Positions 26,751-35,275 of a stretch of DNA of 64,000 nt are shown piece by piece. Both the position numbers and the translations under genes were made by a program. The stretch comes from Poriferisodalis sp965208485. GTDB lineage: Bacteria; Actinomycetota; Acidimicrobiia; Acidimicrobiales; Poriferisodalaceae. The DNA lies in assembly GCF_965208485.1 (NCBI RefSeq), contig NZ_OZ242344.1:496001-560000 (forward strand). Reading direction: 5' to 3'. The stretch's first letter is position 1, and the number at the start of each line of letters is the position of its first letter. The notes under the pieces were generated by a model that was given only the letters and a program-made list of their open reading frames with translations, was not told the origin of the DNA and ran no database searches.

Positions 26751-27803
26751 TCACAGCGAGTCCGCCGGGAGTTCGACCAGGTTGAGGCTCAGAAAATCGG
26801 CGTAGTACAAGCCGAGAGCGAACGCGACAAGCAAGCTGTTCACCACCCAGAGCCGGATGAGCACGGTGGTCTCCGGCCAGCCTCCGAGCTCGAGATGATG
26901 GTGCATGGGAGCCATCCGGAACAGGCGATGGCCGAAGAACCGAAACGAGCCGACCTGGATGATGACCGAGGCCGTCTCGATGACGTAGAGACCGCCGATG
27001 ATCGGCAGCAGCAAGTCGACATGCAACAGCATCGCGAGACCCGCCATAGCAGTGCCGATCGCCAGCGAACCTGTGTCGCCCATGAAGATCCGAGCCGGGG
27101 GAGCGTTCCACCACAGGAAGCCCGCGCAGGCACCCGCCATGGCAGCCGCCACGATGGCGAGGTCGAGCGGGTGCTTGACGCCGTAGGAGACCGGATGCCT
27201 GAAGGCCCAGTAGCCGATGACCACGAATGCCGCGAACGCAACGGCAGCGGCGCCGGCGGCCAATCCGTCGAGGCCGTCGGTGAGGTTGACGGCGTTGGAG
27301 GCGCCCAGCACGATCACTGCCGCCCAGAGGATCCAGACGCCGGTCGGCAGGCGCAGCGCATTGCCGTCCAATCGAGTGAACCCCACGGCCGTGTCCAGGC
27401 CGACCCACCACACCGAGGCGATCGCGAACCCGCTGCCGACACCGATCAGCCCGATCAGCTTGGCCCGCTTGTTGAGGCCCAGATTGCGCTCCCGGCTGAC
27501 CTTGATCCAGTCATCGGTCAGACCGACGAGTCCGGCGGCGCACACCGCTGCGAGCAGCACGATGCCCGATCGGGTGATCACGGTCTCGGCGCGCAGATGA
27601 CTCACCACATAGCCCACGACCGCCGCCGCGACGACGGCGACTCCGCCCATGGTCGGCGTGCCAGCTTTGGTGATGTGCCCACGGGGCCCGTCCACGCGGA
27701 TCGGCTGACCGACGCCGCGAGCCTGCAGCCAAGGCACGAGATAGCGCGTGCCGACGAGCGAAACGAGCATCGCCGAGCTCGCCGCGATCAGCAGAGCGAT
27801 CAT
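26751..27803 (-). CDS. mraY: Phospho-N-acetylmuramoyl-pentapeptide transferase
   Basis: Ten-helix membrane enzyme forming lipid I from UDP-MurNAc-pentapeptide and undecaprenyl phosphate; 350 residues. Signatures are KAGTPTMGGVAVVAAA, the Asp pair in GLTDDWIKVSRERNLGLNKRA, NAVNLTDGLDGLAAG, NAPPARIFMGDTGSLAIGTA and the C-terminal APMHHHLELGGWPETTVLI. The ATG overlaps the murE stop by 4 bp, so no murF lies between them, which is unusual for a dcw cluster. Confidence 0.96.
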   Translation of the reverse strand: MIALLIAASSAMLVSLVGTRYLVPWLQARGVGQPIRVDGPRGHITKAGTPTMGGVAVVAAAVVGYVVSHLRAETVITRSGIVLLAAVCAAGLVGLTDDWIKVSRERNLGLNKRAKLIGLIGVGSGFAIASVWWVGLDTAVGFTRLDGNALRLPTGVWILWAAVIVLGASNAVNLTDGLDGLAAGAAAVAFAAFVVIGYWAFRHPVSYGVKHPLDLAIVAAAMAGACAGFLWWNAPPARIFMGDTGSLAIGTAMAGLAMLLHVDLLLPIIGGLYVIETASVIIQVGSFRFFGHRLFRMAPMHHHLELGGWPETTVLIRLWVVNSLLVAFALGLYYADFLSLNLVELPADSL

Positions 27804-29260
27804 CGCTGCGAACTCCTGCGCCGCCGCAGGTGTTCTGCGGCCACTTCAGCATCGTCGAAAGGGAGTGATCGATCGCCGATCAGCTGAGCCTTCTCATGGC
27901 CCTTGCCGGCGATCACCACCACATCACCTGCATCGGCGTTCTGTATCGCGACCGAGATGGCACTGGCTCGATCGAGTTCGATATGCAGTCGGCCGTCACC
28001 CGGCCGACGGCTCTCGGCGCCCGCGGCGATCGCCTCGGCGATCTGGGAGGGCTCTTCGCTTCGCGGATTGTCCGAGGTCAGCACCATCACATCTGCGTGG
28101 AGATCAGCGGACGCACCCATCGGAGCGCGTTTCGACGCGTCGCGATCCCCGCCTGCCCCGAAGACTGTCCAGAGCCGACCGTTGGACTCTCCGAGTTCCC
28201 GGGCACTGCCGAGCGCTGCGCCGAGGGCGTCAGGCTTGTGGGCAAAGTCGATCAGCACGCAGATATCGTCATCCGGCCCGCTGACCGGCCACAACCGACC
28301 GGGGATCGGGACTATCGCCGAGATCGCTGGCGCCACCGCATCGTCGTCCAGACCGACAGCGCTTGCCGCCGCAGCCGCAGCCGCGACGTTTGCCACGTTG
28401 AAGCGGCCCAACAGCCCGCAGTGAACCGGCCTTCCGCGCCACACGCCGCGGAGGCCGCGCTCGCTCACAGCGACATCCGTTATGTCGGAAGGCTGCCATT
28501 CGGCCACTGAGCCGGTTGTGCCGGTGGCAAGTCCGGCCAGTGTGCGACCCCACGGATCGGCCACGTTGATCACTGCTGTGTCCGTCCGCCCGTCAAAAAG
28601 CCGCGCCTTGGCAGCGAAGTAGTCCTCCATCGAGCCGTGATAATCGAGATGCTCATGCGAGAGGTTGGTGAAAACGCTTGCGCTGAACCGGGCGCCATCG
28701 ACCCGCCCGAGTTCCAGTGCGTGGGATGAGACCTCCACGATCACCATGTCGGCGCCGTCGTTCGCAGCGCCGTGGATGCGCCGGTACAGCACCGGCGCTT
28801 CAGGTGTCGTGTGCGAGCCGTCCAGCGTGCCGACCACCTCGCAGGTCACGCCGCATGACGATGCAATTGCCCCGATGGCATGGGACACGGTGGTTTTTCC
28901 GGCGGTTCCGGTCACGCCGACCAGAGTGCAGCGACGCCACGGATAGTTCCAGACCGCGGCTGAGGCTGGGCCCATGGCCTCGCGCACGCAGGGCACCACG
29001 ATCTGGGGCACTTCGAGTTCAAGGTCGCGTTCGACCAGCACAGCAGTCGCACCAGCGGCGACCGCCTCATCCGCATAGTGATGGCCGTCGTCGTGCTGAC
29101 CGACCACGCAGCAGAACAGCGCTCCGGTTTCGACGAGCCTGCTGTCGTGACTGATCCCGCGCACGACCGCGGCATCGCCGGAAGCGGCCAGGACACGACC
29201 GCCGATCTCCGCTGCCAGGCGCCTGACGGTCATCGGCGTCGGGGACGACGGCGGACTCAT
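27800..29260 (-). CDS. murE: UDP-MurNAc-tripeptide synthetase
   Basis: Ligase adding the third stem residue to UDP-MurNAc-L-Ala-D-Glu; 486 residues. The ATP loop is LVGVTGTAGKTTVSHAI (about 113-129), followed by VEVSSHALELGRVDGARF and FTNLSHEHLDYHGSMEDYF. The motif DNPR at about residues 397-400 (LTSDNPRSEEP) marks enzymes that accept meso-diaminopimelate rather than lysine, so the wall is probably DAP-type. It follows ftsI by 9 bp and overlaps mraY by 4 bp. Confidence 0.95.
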   Translation of the reverse strand: MSPPSSPTPMTVRRLAAEIGGRVLAASGDAAVVRGISHDSRLVETGALFCCVVGQHDDGHHYADEAVAAGATAVLVERDLELEVPQIVVPCVREAMGPASAAVWNYPWRRCTLVGVTGTAGKTTVSHAIGAIASSCGVTCEVVGTLDGSHTTPEAPVLYRRIHGAANDGADMVIVEVSSHALELGRVDGARFSASVFTNLSHEHLDYHGSMEDYFAAKARLFDGRTDTAVINVADPWGRTLAGLATGTTGSVAEWQPSDITDVAVSERGLRGVWRGRPVHCGLLGRFNVANVAAAAAAASAVGLDDDAVAPAISAIVPIPGRLWPVSGPDDDICVLIDFAHKPDALGAALGSARELGESNGRLWTVFGAGGDRDASKRAPMGASADLHADVMVLTSDNPRSEEPSQIAEAIAAGAESRRPGDGRLHIELDRASAISVAIQNADAGDVVVIAGKGHEKAQLIGDRSLPFDDAEVAAEHLRRRRSSQR

Positions 29261-29269
29261 GCCTCGTCC

Positions 29270-31207
29270 TCAGGCATCGGGCGCGACCTGCAGCATTCGC
29301 AAGGCGTACTCGGCGATCTCGGCGAACACCGGCGCCGCCACGATGCCGGCCCGGTACTCGTCTGGCTCGTCGAGGACGACCACGACCGTGAGCTCGGGTC
29401 GGCCGACCGGCAGGAAACCGGCGAACGAGCTCACATAGTCCCCCTCGCTGTATCCCCCGTCCGGACTGGGTTTCTGGGCGGTGCCTGTCTTGCCGGCAAC
29501 GTGATAGCCCCGGATTGCTGCCCGCTTGCCCGTTCCGTCGCGGACGACGGCAGCCAACATCTCAGCCATGTGTGCGGCTGTCTGCGGCGACAGCACCCTG
29601 CGAGCAGGAGCGGGTTCGACAGGTCGCAGCGCACCGCGGCTGCCGACGCTGCCCAGCACCAGCCGCGGCGTCACGTAGATCCCGTCGTTGGCGATCGTGT
29701 TGTAGGCAGCGGCGAGCTGAATCGCCGTCACTGCCATGCCTTGACCGAAGGCAATCGTGGCCAAGTCGGTGCCCTGCCAGACGTTTGCCGGCCGCAGGAT
29801 CCCGCGGCTCTCGCCTGGCAGCGCCGGCGAGTCCTCATCGCCGGTGAGCGAGCCGAAGCCGAATGAGCGCAGCGACTGCTGCAAGGCTGTCTCGCCGATT
29901 CGTTCAGCGATCTGGATCGTCCCGATGTTCGAAGAATGGACGAGTATCTCTGTCGTCGTCATCTCGCGGTCGACTTGCGAGTAGGGCTCAATGAATCTCT
30001 TGTCCGCAAATGCGTACTCGGTCGGCGTGGAGTACCTGTCGTCGGGAGATGTCAAGCCCGCTTCGAGCGCCGTGGCGATCGTGAAGCTCTTGGCCACGGA
30101 GCCGGGCTCGAAGGCATCGGTGTAGGCAGGATTGTAGGCCACCGGCCGGATCTCACCGCTGTCGGCGTCCCGGCGGACCGCCGCAAGGGCCAGCACGTCG
30201 CCGGTTTCCACTGCCAGGACGACCGCCATGCCGCTGCGGGCGCCCGTCGACGCAACCGCATCAGTGAGCGAGCGCTCGGCGACCCATTGCACCTGGGTGT
30301 GCAGAGTCAGCACGACGTCTGCGCCGTGGTAGACCGGCTCGAAGAACTCGACACCGTTCGGCAACGGCATCCCGCTCTGCGCGATGCGTGCGACCTCGCG
30401 GCCGTCAGTTCCGTCCAGCATGTCGGCGAATTGCTTCTCTGCGCCGCCAAGGGGGTTCTGATCGATGTCGACGGCGCCCAGCAGGCCTCGGGCGAAGTCG
30501 TCGCCGTTCGGTCGCAGCCGTGAGAACTCGCCGCGCACGTTGATCCCCGGGAGCTGCAGTTCCTGCACGGCCGCGCCTTCGGCGGGACTCACTTGGCGCG
30601 CCACATAGACGAAGTGCCGATCGCTCCCCAAGCGCTCGGCAATCGTGTCCACATCAATGTCCAGCACCGTTGCCAAGACGCTCGCCGTCTCGTGCGGCCG
30701 GCGGACTGACCGGGGATCGGCCCAGATCGTGGGCAGGCTGTCCGAGACCGCGAGCAGGTTGAGATTGCGGTCGAGGATCGCGCCTCGTACCGAGGGGATC
30801 TGCCATTGTGCCGTGCCTTGGCGCGCGCCGAGATCGGCATAGGTGTCACGATCCAGCCATTGCACCTGGGCCAGCCGCCCCGCCAGCACAGCGAGGGCGA
30901 CGACAGTCGCGACAATCAGCAGCAGCGCCCGGCGCTGCGGTCGACCCGGGCGGACATTGCGGCGCCGAGGCTCGGGCGGCGTTCGCTGCGGCACTCGCTC
31001 ATGCGACGGTGCTCGATGCGGGCCGTCGGGGTCGGCAGATGGGGCGATCGACGGGTGCCAGCGAGGGGCGTCGGGTGCATCGGAGAGCGCGTGCGTCCAG
31101 ACTCGTGCACGCGCCTCTCGAGTACCCAGCCCGGGCGGGGCGCCCATCGATGGGTGCCATGAACCCGGCTCGGGACGGGAATCGGTCCGATCAAGAACGT
31201 CGGTCAT
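29270..31207 (-). CDS. ftsI: FtsI/PBP3-type penicillin-binding transpeptidase
   Basis: Septal D,D-transpeptidase. A Pro/Arg-rich cytosolic tail of about 95 residues with two WHPS motifs precedes one membrane helix (ALLLIVATVVALAVLAGRLA). The pedestal domain contains IPSVRGAILDRNLNLLAVSD; the active site Ser-x-x-Lys is FEPGSVAKSFTIA, the SxN is LVHSSNIGTIQIAE and the KTG box is HVAGKTGTAQKP. The start ATG 31207 is preferred over ATG 31222 because it overlaps ftsL less. The tail is longer than in many FtsI proteins. Confidence 0.94.
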   Translation of the reverse strand: MTDVLDRTDSRPEPGSWHPSMGAPPGLGTREARARVWTHALSDAPDAPRWHPSIAPSADPDGPHRAPSHERVPQRTPPEPRRRNVRPGRPQRRALLLIVATVVALAVLAGRLAQVQWLDRDTYADLGARQGTAQWQIPSVRGAILDRNLNLLAVSDSLPTIWADPRSVRRPHETASVLATVLDIDVDTIAERLGSDRHFVYVARQVSPAEGAAVQELQLPGINVRGEFSRLRPNGDDFARGLLGAVDIDQNPLGGAEKQFADMLDGTDGREVARIAQSGMPLPNGVEFFEPVYHGADVVLTLHTQVQWVAERSLTDAVASTGARSGMAVVLAVETGDVLALAAVRRDADSGEIRPVAYNPAYTDAFEPGSVAKSFTIATALEAGLTSPDDRYSTPTEYAFADKRFIEPYSQVDREMTTTEILVHSSNIGTIQIAERIGETALQQSLRSFGFGSLTGDEDSPALPGESRGILRPANVWQGTDLATIAFGQGMAVTAIQLAAAYNTIANDGIYVTPRLVLGSVGSRGALRPVEPAPARRVLSPQTAAHMAEMLAAVVRDGTGKRAAIRGYHVAGKTGTAQKPSPDGGYSEGDYVSSFAGFLPVGRPELTVVVVLDEPDEYRAGIVAAPVFAEIAEYALRMLQVAPDA

Positions 31208-31649
31208 GCGCTGTGGACGCATCGGTCAGTAGCGTCTTGATCGAGAGCCAGTTCCCCCCGTCGTGCGCGATCTCCTCCGATATATCGACCGCGGCAATAT
31301 GGCGAGGCTCGATGCGCACATCGATGGGATCCGACGCGTTGACCAGCCCGAGCGCTCCGACGCCCATCAGCTCGATCTTGGCCGGGCCGTGGAGCGTTTG
31401 CATCTCGTAGCGCAGATCCAGCAAGCGCTCTCGCTCGACTGCGATCTCCGACTCCAGTTCGGACAGCCTGTACTGGCCAGCAGCCAGCCACGAGTGAAAC
31501 AGCGCGAGGCCGGCGAGCACTGCAATGACGGCGGCCACCCCGAGAGTCGTGATGCCCACCAGTCGCAACCCCACGGCGCGGCGCGCCGGAACCCGCACCA
31601 GCGCTGCCGACGCGTGTGCGGCGCCGAGGTGAGCAGTGACGGCGACCAT
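31191..31649 (-). CDS. ftsL: FtsL-like septum formation protein
   Basis: A 152-residue bitopic protein in the ftsL place between rsmH and ftsI. One membrane helix (about residues 29-52, LVGITTLGVAAVIAVLAGLA) is followed by a coiled coil (SELESEIAVERERLLDLRYE) and then by a short extracellular domain (PAKIELMGVGALGLVNASDP) as in FtsL/septum-formation initiator proteins. Sequence similarity in this family is weak, so the call rests on topology and position. It overlaps ftsI. Confidence 0.8.
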   Translation of the reverse strand: MVAVTAHLGAAHASAALVRVPARRAVGLRLVGITTLGVAAVIAVLAGLALFHSWLAAGQYRLSELESEIAVERERLLDLRYEMQTLHGPAKIELMGVGALGLVNASDPIDVRIEPRHIAAVDISEEIAHDGGNWLSIKTLLTDASTAHDRRS

Positions 31650-31682
31650 CGGATGCTGCGGTCTTCCGGATGGGGCGCGGGA

Positions 31683-32639
31683 TCAGCGACCGGCTCGCGT
31701 GAGCCGCTCGGCAGCACGCATCAAGGCACTGGCGGATCGCGGATTCCGTTCGACTTCCGCAGCGCTGGGGCGGGTGACCTTGCGACGCAGCAACCGGACC
31801 GCCGGAGCGGCTCCGCAGATGCACGGCAACGTCGACGGGCACTCGCACACGCCGTCGGCTGATTGGTGCATGATGACTTTCACGATGCTGTCTTCTCCTG
31901 AGTGATAGGTGAGCGTTGCTATGCGGCCGCCTGGAAGGAGGCACCCGAGCGCAGCTCGTATGGCGGGTTCGATGAGGTTGAGTTCGTCGTTGACTTCGAT
32001 GCGGATCGCTGCGAACGTGCGCATTGCGGGATGGCGTCGGCCGCGCCGGGCTGCTGCCGGCACCGCCGCTCGGACGGTGTCGGCCAGCTGGTGCGTTGTG
32101 CGCAGCGGGCGTGCTTCTGCGATTGCCGAGGCGATCCGGTCGGCGAAGCGCTCTTGGGCGTTCCGTCTCAGGAGCTCGCCCAGCCGTTCCGGCTCGTAGG
32201 TGTTCACGACCGTGGCGGCGTCGAGCGGCGCGCGCTGGTCCATGCGCATGTCGAGCGGCCCGTCATGGCGGTGGGAAAATCCTCGTTCGGCCGAGTCCAG
32301 TTGATGGCTGCTGACGCCGAAGTCGAACAACACGCCGACGGGCGGGCCAGCATCGCACGCAGCCACCAGCTCGCCGAGGCGGTCGAAGCGCCCGCAGCAG
32401 TAGACAACACGGTTGCCGAAAGGTGCAAGACGCTCCCGGGCGGCGGCGATGGCGTCGGGGTCACGATCGATGCCGAGCAGTGTCCGGCCCGGATGCTGGT
32501 CCAGAAGTGCTTCGGCGTGACCGCCTCCTCCCAGCGTCGCGTCCACCACCAGTCCGCTGCCGACGGGAGCGAACACTTCGGCGATCTCGGACACCATGAC
32601 GGGGGCGTGAAACGACCTGGTGGCCGCTGCGGCGCTCAC
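31683..32639 (-). CDS. rsmH: 16S rRNA (cytosine-1402-N4)-methyltransferase RsmH
   Basis: SAM-dependent methyltransferase (MraW) acting on the ribosomal P site; 318 residues. The SAM-binding motif is VDATLGGGGHAEALL (about residues 32-46); GVLFDFGVSSHQLDSAERGF, SHRHDGPLDMRMDQ and AIRIEVNDELNLIEPAIRAA are family signatures, as is the C-terminal KVTRPSAAEVERNPRSASAL. It overlaps mraZ by 4 bp and is the second gene of the cluster. Confidence 0.96.
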   Translation of the reverse strand: MSAAAATRSFHAPVMVSEIAEVFAPVGSGLVVDATLGGGGHAEALLDQHPGRTLLGIDRDPDAIAAARERLAPFGNRVVYCCGRFDRLGELVAACDAGPPVGVLFDFGVSSHQLDSAERGFSHRHDGPLDMRMDQRAPLDAATVVNTYEPERLGELLRRNAQERFADRIASAIAEARPLRTTHQLADTVRAAVPAAARRGRRHPAMRTFAAIRIEVNDELNLIEPAIRAALGCLLPGGRIATLTYHSGEDSIVKVIMHQSADGVCECPSTLPCICGAAPAVRLLRRKVTRPSAAEVERNPRSASALMRAAERLTRAGR

Positions 32640-33109
32640 GAGATCTCCGACGCTGCAGCGTGGTCGGCTTGCGAGCTGACGGTGCTGCCGCTCTCGGGCG
32701 CAGCAAGGAGGGATTCGCCCTGCGCATTCATGTCCTGCCAGCGCCCGGAATCCCAGATCTCGACTTCGTCGATCGCTCCGATCACCACACAGTCCCGCTG
32801 AAGCCCTGCAAAGCGGCGCAGTTCCTCGGGGATCGCGATGCGCCCCTGCTTGTCCGGCAGGACCCGCGCCGCTCCCGCACCGAACGAGCGCTTGGCGGCA
32901 CGCCCCGGCGGCCCGCCGGATGCCGAACGCTCGGACATCTGCGTCGCGATCTCGTCGAATCGATCTGGCGTCATGAGCGCCAGGCAGCCCTCGCTCTGCT
33001 TGATGAGGTAGCCGGATGGCTCGAAGGCACTCCGGAACCCGGCAGGGAGCACGATGCGGCCCTTGGCATCGAGCGCATGCTCATGCTGGCCGACGAACAG
33101 ACTCTCCAC
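32636..33109 (-). CDS. mraZ: Transcriptional regulator MraZ
   Basis: First gene of the dcw cluster; MraZ is a ring-forming DNA-binding repressor of its own operon. It has two SpoVT/AbrB-like repeats: VGQHEHALDAKGRIVLPAGF (N-terminal) and ARVLPDKQGRIAIPEELRRF (C-terminal). The start is set at GTG 33109, which has a good ribosome binding site (GGAGG, 8 bp upstream); an upstream in-frame GTG at 33187 would add 26 residues that are not part of the family and would overlap the putative operator. Confidence 0.92.
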   Translation of the reverse strand: MESLFVGQHEHALDAKGRIVLPAGFRSAFEPSGYLIKQSEGCLALMTPDRFDEIATQMSERSASGGPPGRAAKRSFGAGAARVLPDKQGRIAIPEELRRFAGLQRDCVVIGAIDEVEIWDSGRWQDMNAQGESLLAAPESGSTVSSQADHAAASEIS

Positions 33110-33177
33110 CGCAGTTGCCTCCGCAGCGTTGACAGTTGGAACAATCGAATGGCTCGTGGGCAACTGCCCCTTTCCGA

Positions 33178-33222
33178 ACCACTTCACACCACTTTATGGG
33201 CTAATCACCCACCATGTCCACC
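33178..33222. promoter_or_regulatory. Probable MraZ operator (GTGG direct repeats)
   Basis: On the mraZ strand, upstream of the start, GTGGT occurs twice exactly 10 bp apart (complement of 33178-33182 and 33188-33192), with GTGGG and GGTGG boxes further upstream (within 33208-33222). MraZ is known to bind TGGGN/GTGGG-type direct repeats spaced by one DNA turn in the mraZ promoter. The match in spacing and place supports autoregulation of the whole dcw operon. Confidence 0.45.
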
Positions 33223-33241
33223 CCGATGTGCCTGGCGCGCC

Positions 33242-33348
33242 CTAGGAGGCTGGTCGGAAAGCCGCTGTTTCGGCGTTTGTCAGATGCAAACCCGCAGGTC
33301 AGGGACTTGCTGTGTCGGCAAGATCCCCTTTTCCGACCACCCTCCTAG
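33242..33348. mobile_element. 107-bp CTAG-bounded miniature element, type 1 (copy A)
   Basis: Begins and ends with CTAG; ends are CTAGGAGGCTGGTCGGAAA and, on the other strand, CTAGGAGGGTGGTCGGAAA (18 of 19 identical). No coding potential. The centre carries CCGCAGGTCAG at offset 51-61, and a CTTGC/GCAAG hairpin lies to its right. Its right CTAG is shared with the left end of the next element. The termini match the end of the IS1182-type remnant at 37.7 kb, its likely source of transposase. Confidence 0.8.
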
Positions 33349-33451
33349 GAGACTGCTGATTTATTCGGATCCGGGCAAGTCTGCAATGCTCTGACCTGCG
33401 GCTTTGTGTCCGTGAATCGGCGATTTCGGCGATTGCTCAGCAGTCTCCTAG
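33345..33451. mobile_element. 107-bp CTAG-bounded miniature element, type 3 (copy F)
   Basis: Directly abuts copy A, sharing CTAG at 33345-33348. Perfect 15-bp terminal repeats CTAGGAGACTGCTGA; beyond them the left end (TTTATTCGG) and right end (GCAATCG) resemble the right and left ends respectively of the IS1182-type element at 40432-42151. The complement of the core, CTGACCTGCGG, lies at offset 47-57, the same place as in all other copies. No coding potential. Remaining bases up to 33510 hold nothing recognised. Confidence 0.8.
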
Positions 33452-33510
33452 GGACAGTCGCTGGGGGATGTCGGCACCCTTGCTCTGGAGCGCTGCGCCA
33501 GCTGGACCCG

Positions 33511-34266
33511 TCAGCTGTCAGGAGCGGTGATGAACTCCGCGGCCAGCTCGACGAGATCAGACGATCTCAGTCCGGTGCACATCTCGCCCCAGCCGACAGC
33601 GCTGTCCCAGACCTGCCTCGCGGTCTGATCGTCCAGCAGTGACAACAGCGGTCCCAAGGTAAACCGCTCGTACCACAGGCACTGGAACCGACTGCCTTCG
33701 CGCGTGCGGCGCTGAGAGATCCCGACGAGCTTGCGGCTTCCGACGAAGACTTCGCCCGGGCCGCGTGACGCGAAGCACACCATGCCATCACTGGGACCTG
33801 TGTCGTAAGGACCGTCGAAGATGCTCGCCGCCACCCCGAGGGATGCAAACGCGGCAGCCAGTCGTCGGCCGAGCCAACCGAAAGCCTCACTGATATCTGT
33901 GCGCCACAGCGGATCGCCGGCCGGGACGAAGACGTCGATCCAAGTGCACGCCTGAGGATCCAGCCACACCGCTCCCCCGCCGCTGCGCCGCCGCACCACG
34001 TCGAAGGAACCGCGCGGGTAGCTGAGACTCCCCGTTGCCAAACGCGTTGTTCCCCGCTCTTGTCCGCTTCGCTCACGGGCCGCTCGGACCCGGGACTCAG
34101 CCTCTGGGCGCTCACCTCCGAAGGGGTCGGGGCTGGTGGAACCGAGGATCACAGCGGATGCTGTCGGCCGAAGCCACGAGATCCGCCGACGGCCGTCATG
34201 CGGCATCAGGCGGCCATGCAGCAGCCCTGCCGTGCCCCGCCATTGCTCGCGCACCCACAGCGCCAC
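33511..34266 (-). CDS. Lipoate/biotin ligase-fold protein with an in-frame repeat insertion
   Basis: A 251-residue protein of the LplA/LipB/BirA catalytic fold. Conserved parts are ASAVILGSTS, then VVRRRSGGGAVWLDPQACTW with IDVFVPAGDPLW (the ligase RRxSGGGAV motif), FDGPYDTGPSDGMVCFASRG and QCLWYERFTLGPLLSLL. Members attach lipoate or octanoate, or are uncharacterised actinobacterial paralogues; no lysine-rich AMP site is evident. Between ILGSTS and VVRRRSGGG the protein has about 40 residues (51-89) that coincide with an interspersed repeat found elsewhere in the window; relatives have a shorter linker there. Confidence 0.75.
   Translation of the reverse strand: MALWVREQWRGTAGLLHGRLMPHDGRRRISWLRPTASAVILGSTSPDPFGGERPEAESRVRAARERSGQERGTTRLATGSLSYPRGSFDVVRRRSGGGAVWLDPQACTWIDVFVPAGDPLWRTDISEAFGWLGRRLAAAFASLGVAASIFDGPYDTGPSDGMVCFASRGPGEVFVGSRKLVGISQRRTREGSRFQCLWYERFTLGPLLSLLDDQTARQVWDSAVGWGEMCTGLRSSDLVELAAEFITAPDS
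34000..34116 (-). repeat. Open-frame interspersed repeat, copy inside a gene (34 kb)
   Basis: The complement aligns over about 117 bp with 58728-58844 and in part with the copies at 10.1 and 62.2 kb. Shared blocks include GAGCGGCCCGTGAGC, ACAAGAGCGGGGAACAAC and GCTACCCGCGCGGTTCCTT. It lies wholly within the ligase-fold CDS and reads in frame as EAESRVRAARERSGQERGTT and so on. This is analogous in behaviour to the palindromic elements that insert in frame in Rickettsia genes, but the sequence is different. Confidence 0.65.
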
Positions 34267-34328
34267 CCGTCCACGATGGCAGACCGGACCTGTTCGTGGT
34301 CAACAGCGGCGTCAGATCGGCGCTGTGC

Positions 34329-34964
34329 TCAGACGAGCTGGGGACGCAGCCGAGGCAAGTAGTCCGTCCACTCCATGGGCGAGTCGGGGCGCATGGCGGC
34401 GACAATCGCCAACGGCTCGGGGGCGTACGGCGTGCGCCGCAGCCGGTAGCGGCCTTCCGACAGCAGCGAGTCGCCCTTGCCGACGTTGCAGGTCTGGCAA
34501 CAGGCGACCACGTTCTCCCAAGTGTGCTCGCCGCCGCGGCTGCGGGGGTGTACGTGGTCGATGCATTCCGCTTGGTTCCCGCAGTACTGGCAACGATGGG
34601 CATCGCGCACGAAGACAGCTCGCCGGTGCAGCGGCGCCCGCCGCCTGTACGGCGCCCGGGCGTGATAGGTCAGTCGGACCACTGAGGGGGCTGACATCGA
34701 CATTCTGGACGAGCGGATGGCGCCAAGGCGGGTGTGCACGACATCGGCCTTGCCGGCCAGCACCAGCAGCAGCGCACGCCGAACCGTGGTGATCGACAGC
34801 GGTTGGCAGGTGACGTTGAGCACCAAGGTCCGCTCGGACAGCACCGAATGCGCGCGAGTCGCCGTGCCGTCGTCGTTCCCACGGTGCCCGTTGGGCGTCA
34901 GGCACCCATTGACCGGTTCGACGTCCGGGCGAGGCGCGTAGGCGATCGCGCCACGGGCAGTCAT
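34329..34964 (-). CDS. HNH endonuclease
   Basis: About 211 residues; the real start may lie further inside because the first 40 residues are not conserved. The C-terminal half carries a zinc-bound HNH domain: FVRDAHRCQYCGNQAE, CIDHVHPRSRGGEHTWENVV and ACCQTCNVGKGD, with two CxxC pairs and the catalytic His. The N-terminal SERTLVLNVTCQPLSITTVR is typical of a widespread actinobacterial HNH family of unknown role. It is followed after 7 bp, in its upstream direction, by a small conserved gene. Confidence 0.85.
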   Translation of the reverse strand: MTARGAIAYAPRPDVEPVNGCLTPNGHRGNDDGTATRAHSVLSERTLVLNVTCQPLSITTVRRALLLVLAGKADVVHTRLGAIRSSRMSMSAPSVVRLTYHARAPYRRRAPLHRRAVFVRDAHRCQYCGNQAECIDHVHPRSRGGEHTWENVVACCQTCNVGKGDSLLSEGRYRLRRTPYAPEPLAIVAAMRPDSPMEWTDYLPRLRPQLV

Positions 34965-34971
34965 TCCGCCC

Positions 34972-35262
34972 TCACGTCAGGGCCATGCCCGGCCAGCGTC
35001 GACACCACTCCAGCCATTGGATCAGATCGTCGGACTCCGTTGGCGAGCTGCCGTCGTCACCCACAGCGGTCACCTGCCGGAATCGCAGATAGTCACGGGG
35101 GGGCACCGGAAGGAACGGCGACCTCAGCCACCATCGTCTCGGCACCAGGCGCCTCGCGGCCCCTATTGCCGCTGGCCACAAGCAAGGTTGCGCCGCAACG
35201 GCGCACAGCGAACGGCCCAAAGCGGTGATCCGCAATGCAGGGCGTCGGCGAGCACGGCGCAT
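34972..35262 (-). CDS. Small conserved actinobacterial protein
   Basis: A 96-residue basic protein rich in Arg, Trp and Pro (CLWPAAIGAARRLVPRRWWL, PVPPRDYLRFRQVTAVGDDG, IQWLEWCRRWPGM). The pattern resembles a small conserved protein of actinobacteria with the motif PxxDYLRFR and a C-terminal WCRxWP. Function unknown. It lies upstream of the HNH gene on the same strand, 7 bp apart, and an IS5-type element has inserted 10 bp before its start, which may have removed its promoter. Confidence 0.65.
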   Translation of the reverse strand: MRRARRRPALRITALGRSLCAVAAQPCLWPAAIGAARRLVPRRWWLRSPFLPVPPRDYLRFRQVTAVGDDGSSPTESDDLIQWLEWCRRWPGMALT

Positions 35263-35275
35263 CGAGCCACTCTAA

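Noticed and set aside
29270..31222. Fusion of ftsI with an extra N-terminal domain
   Set aside because: The long N-terminal tail is low-complexity Pro/Arg-rich and shows no domain.
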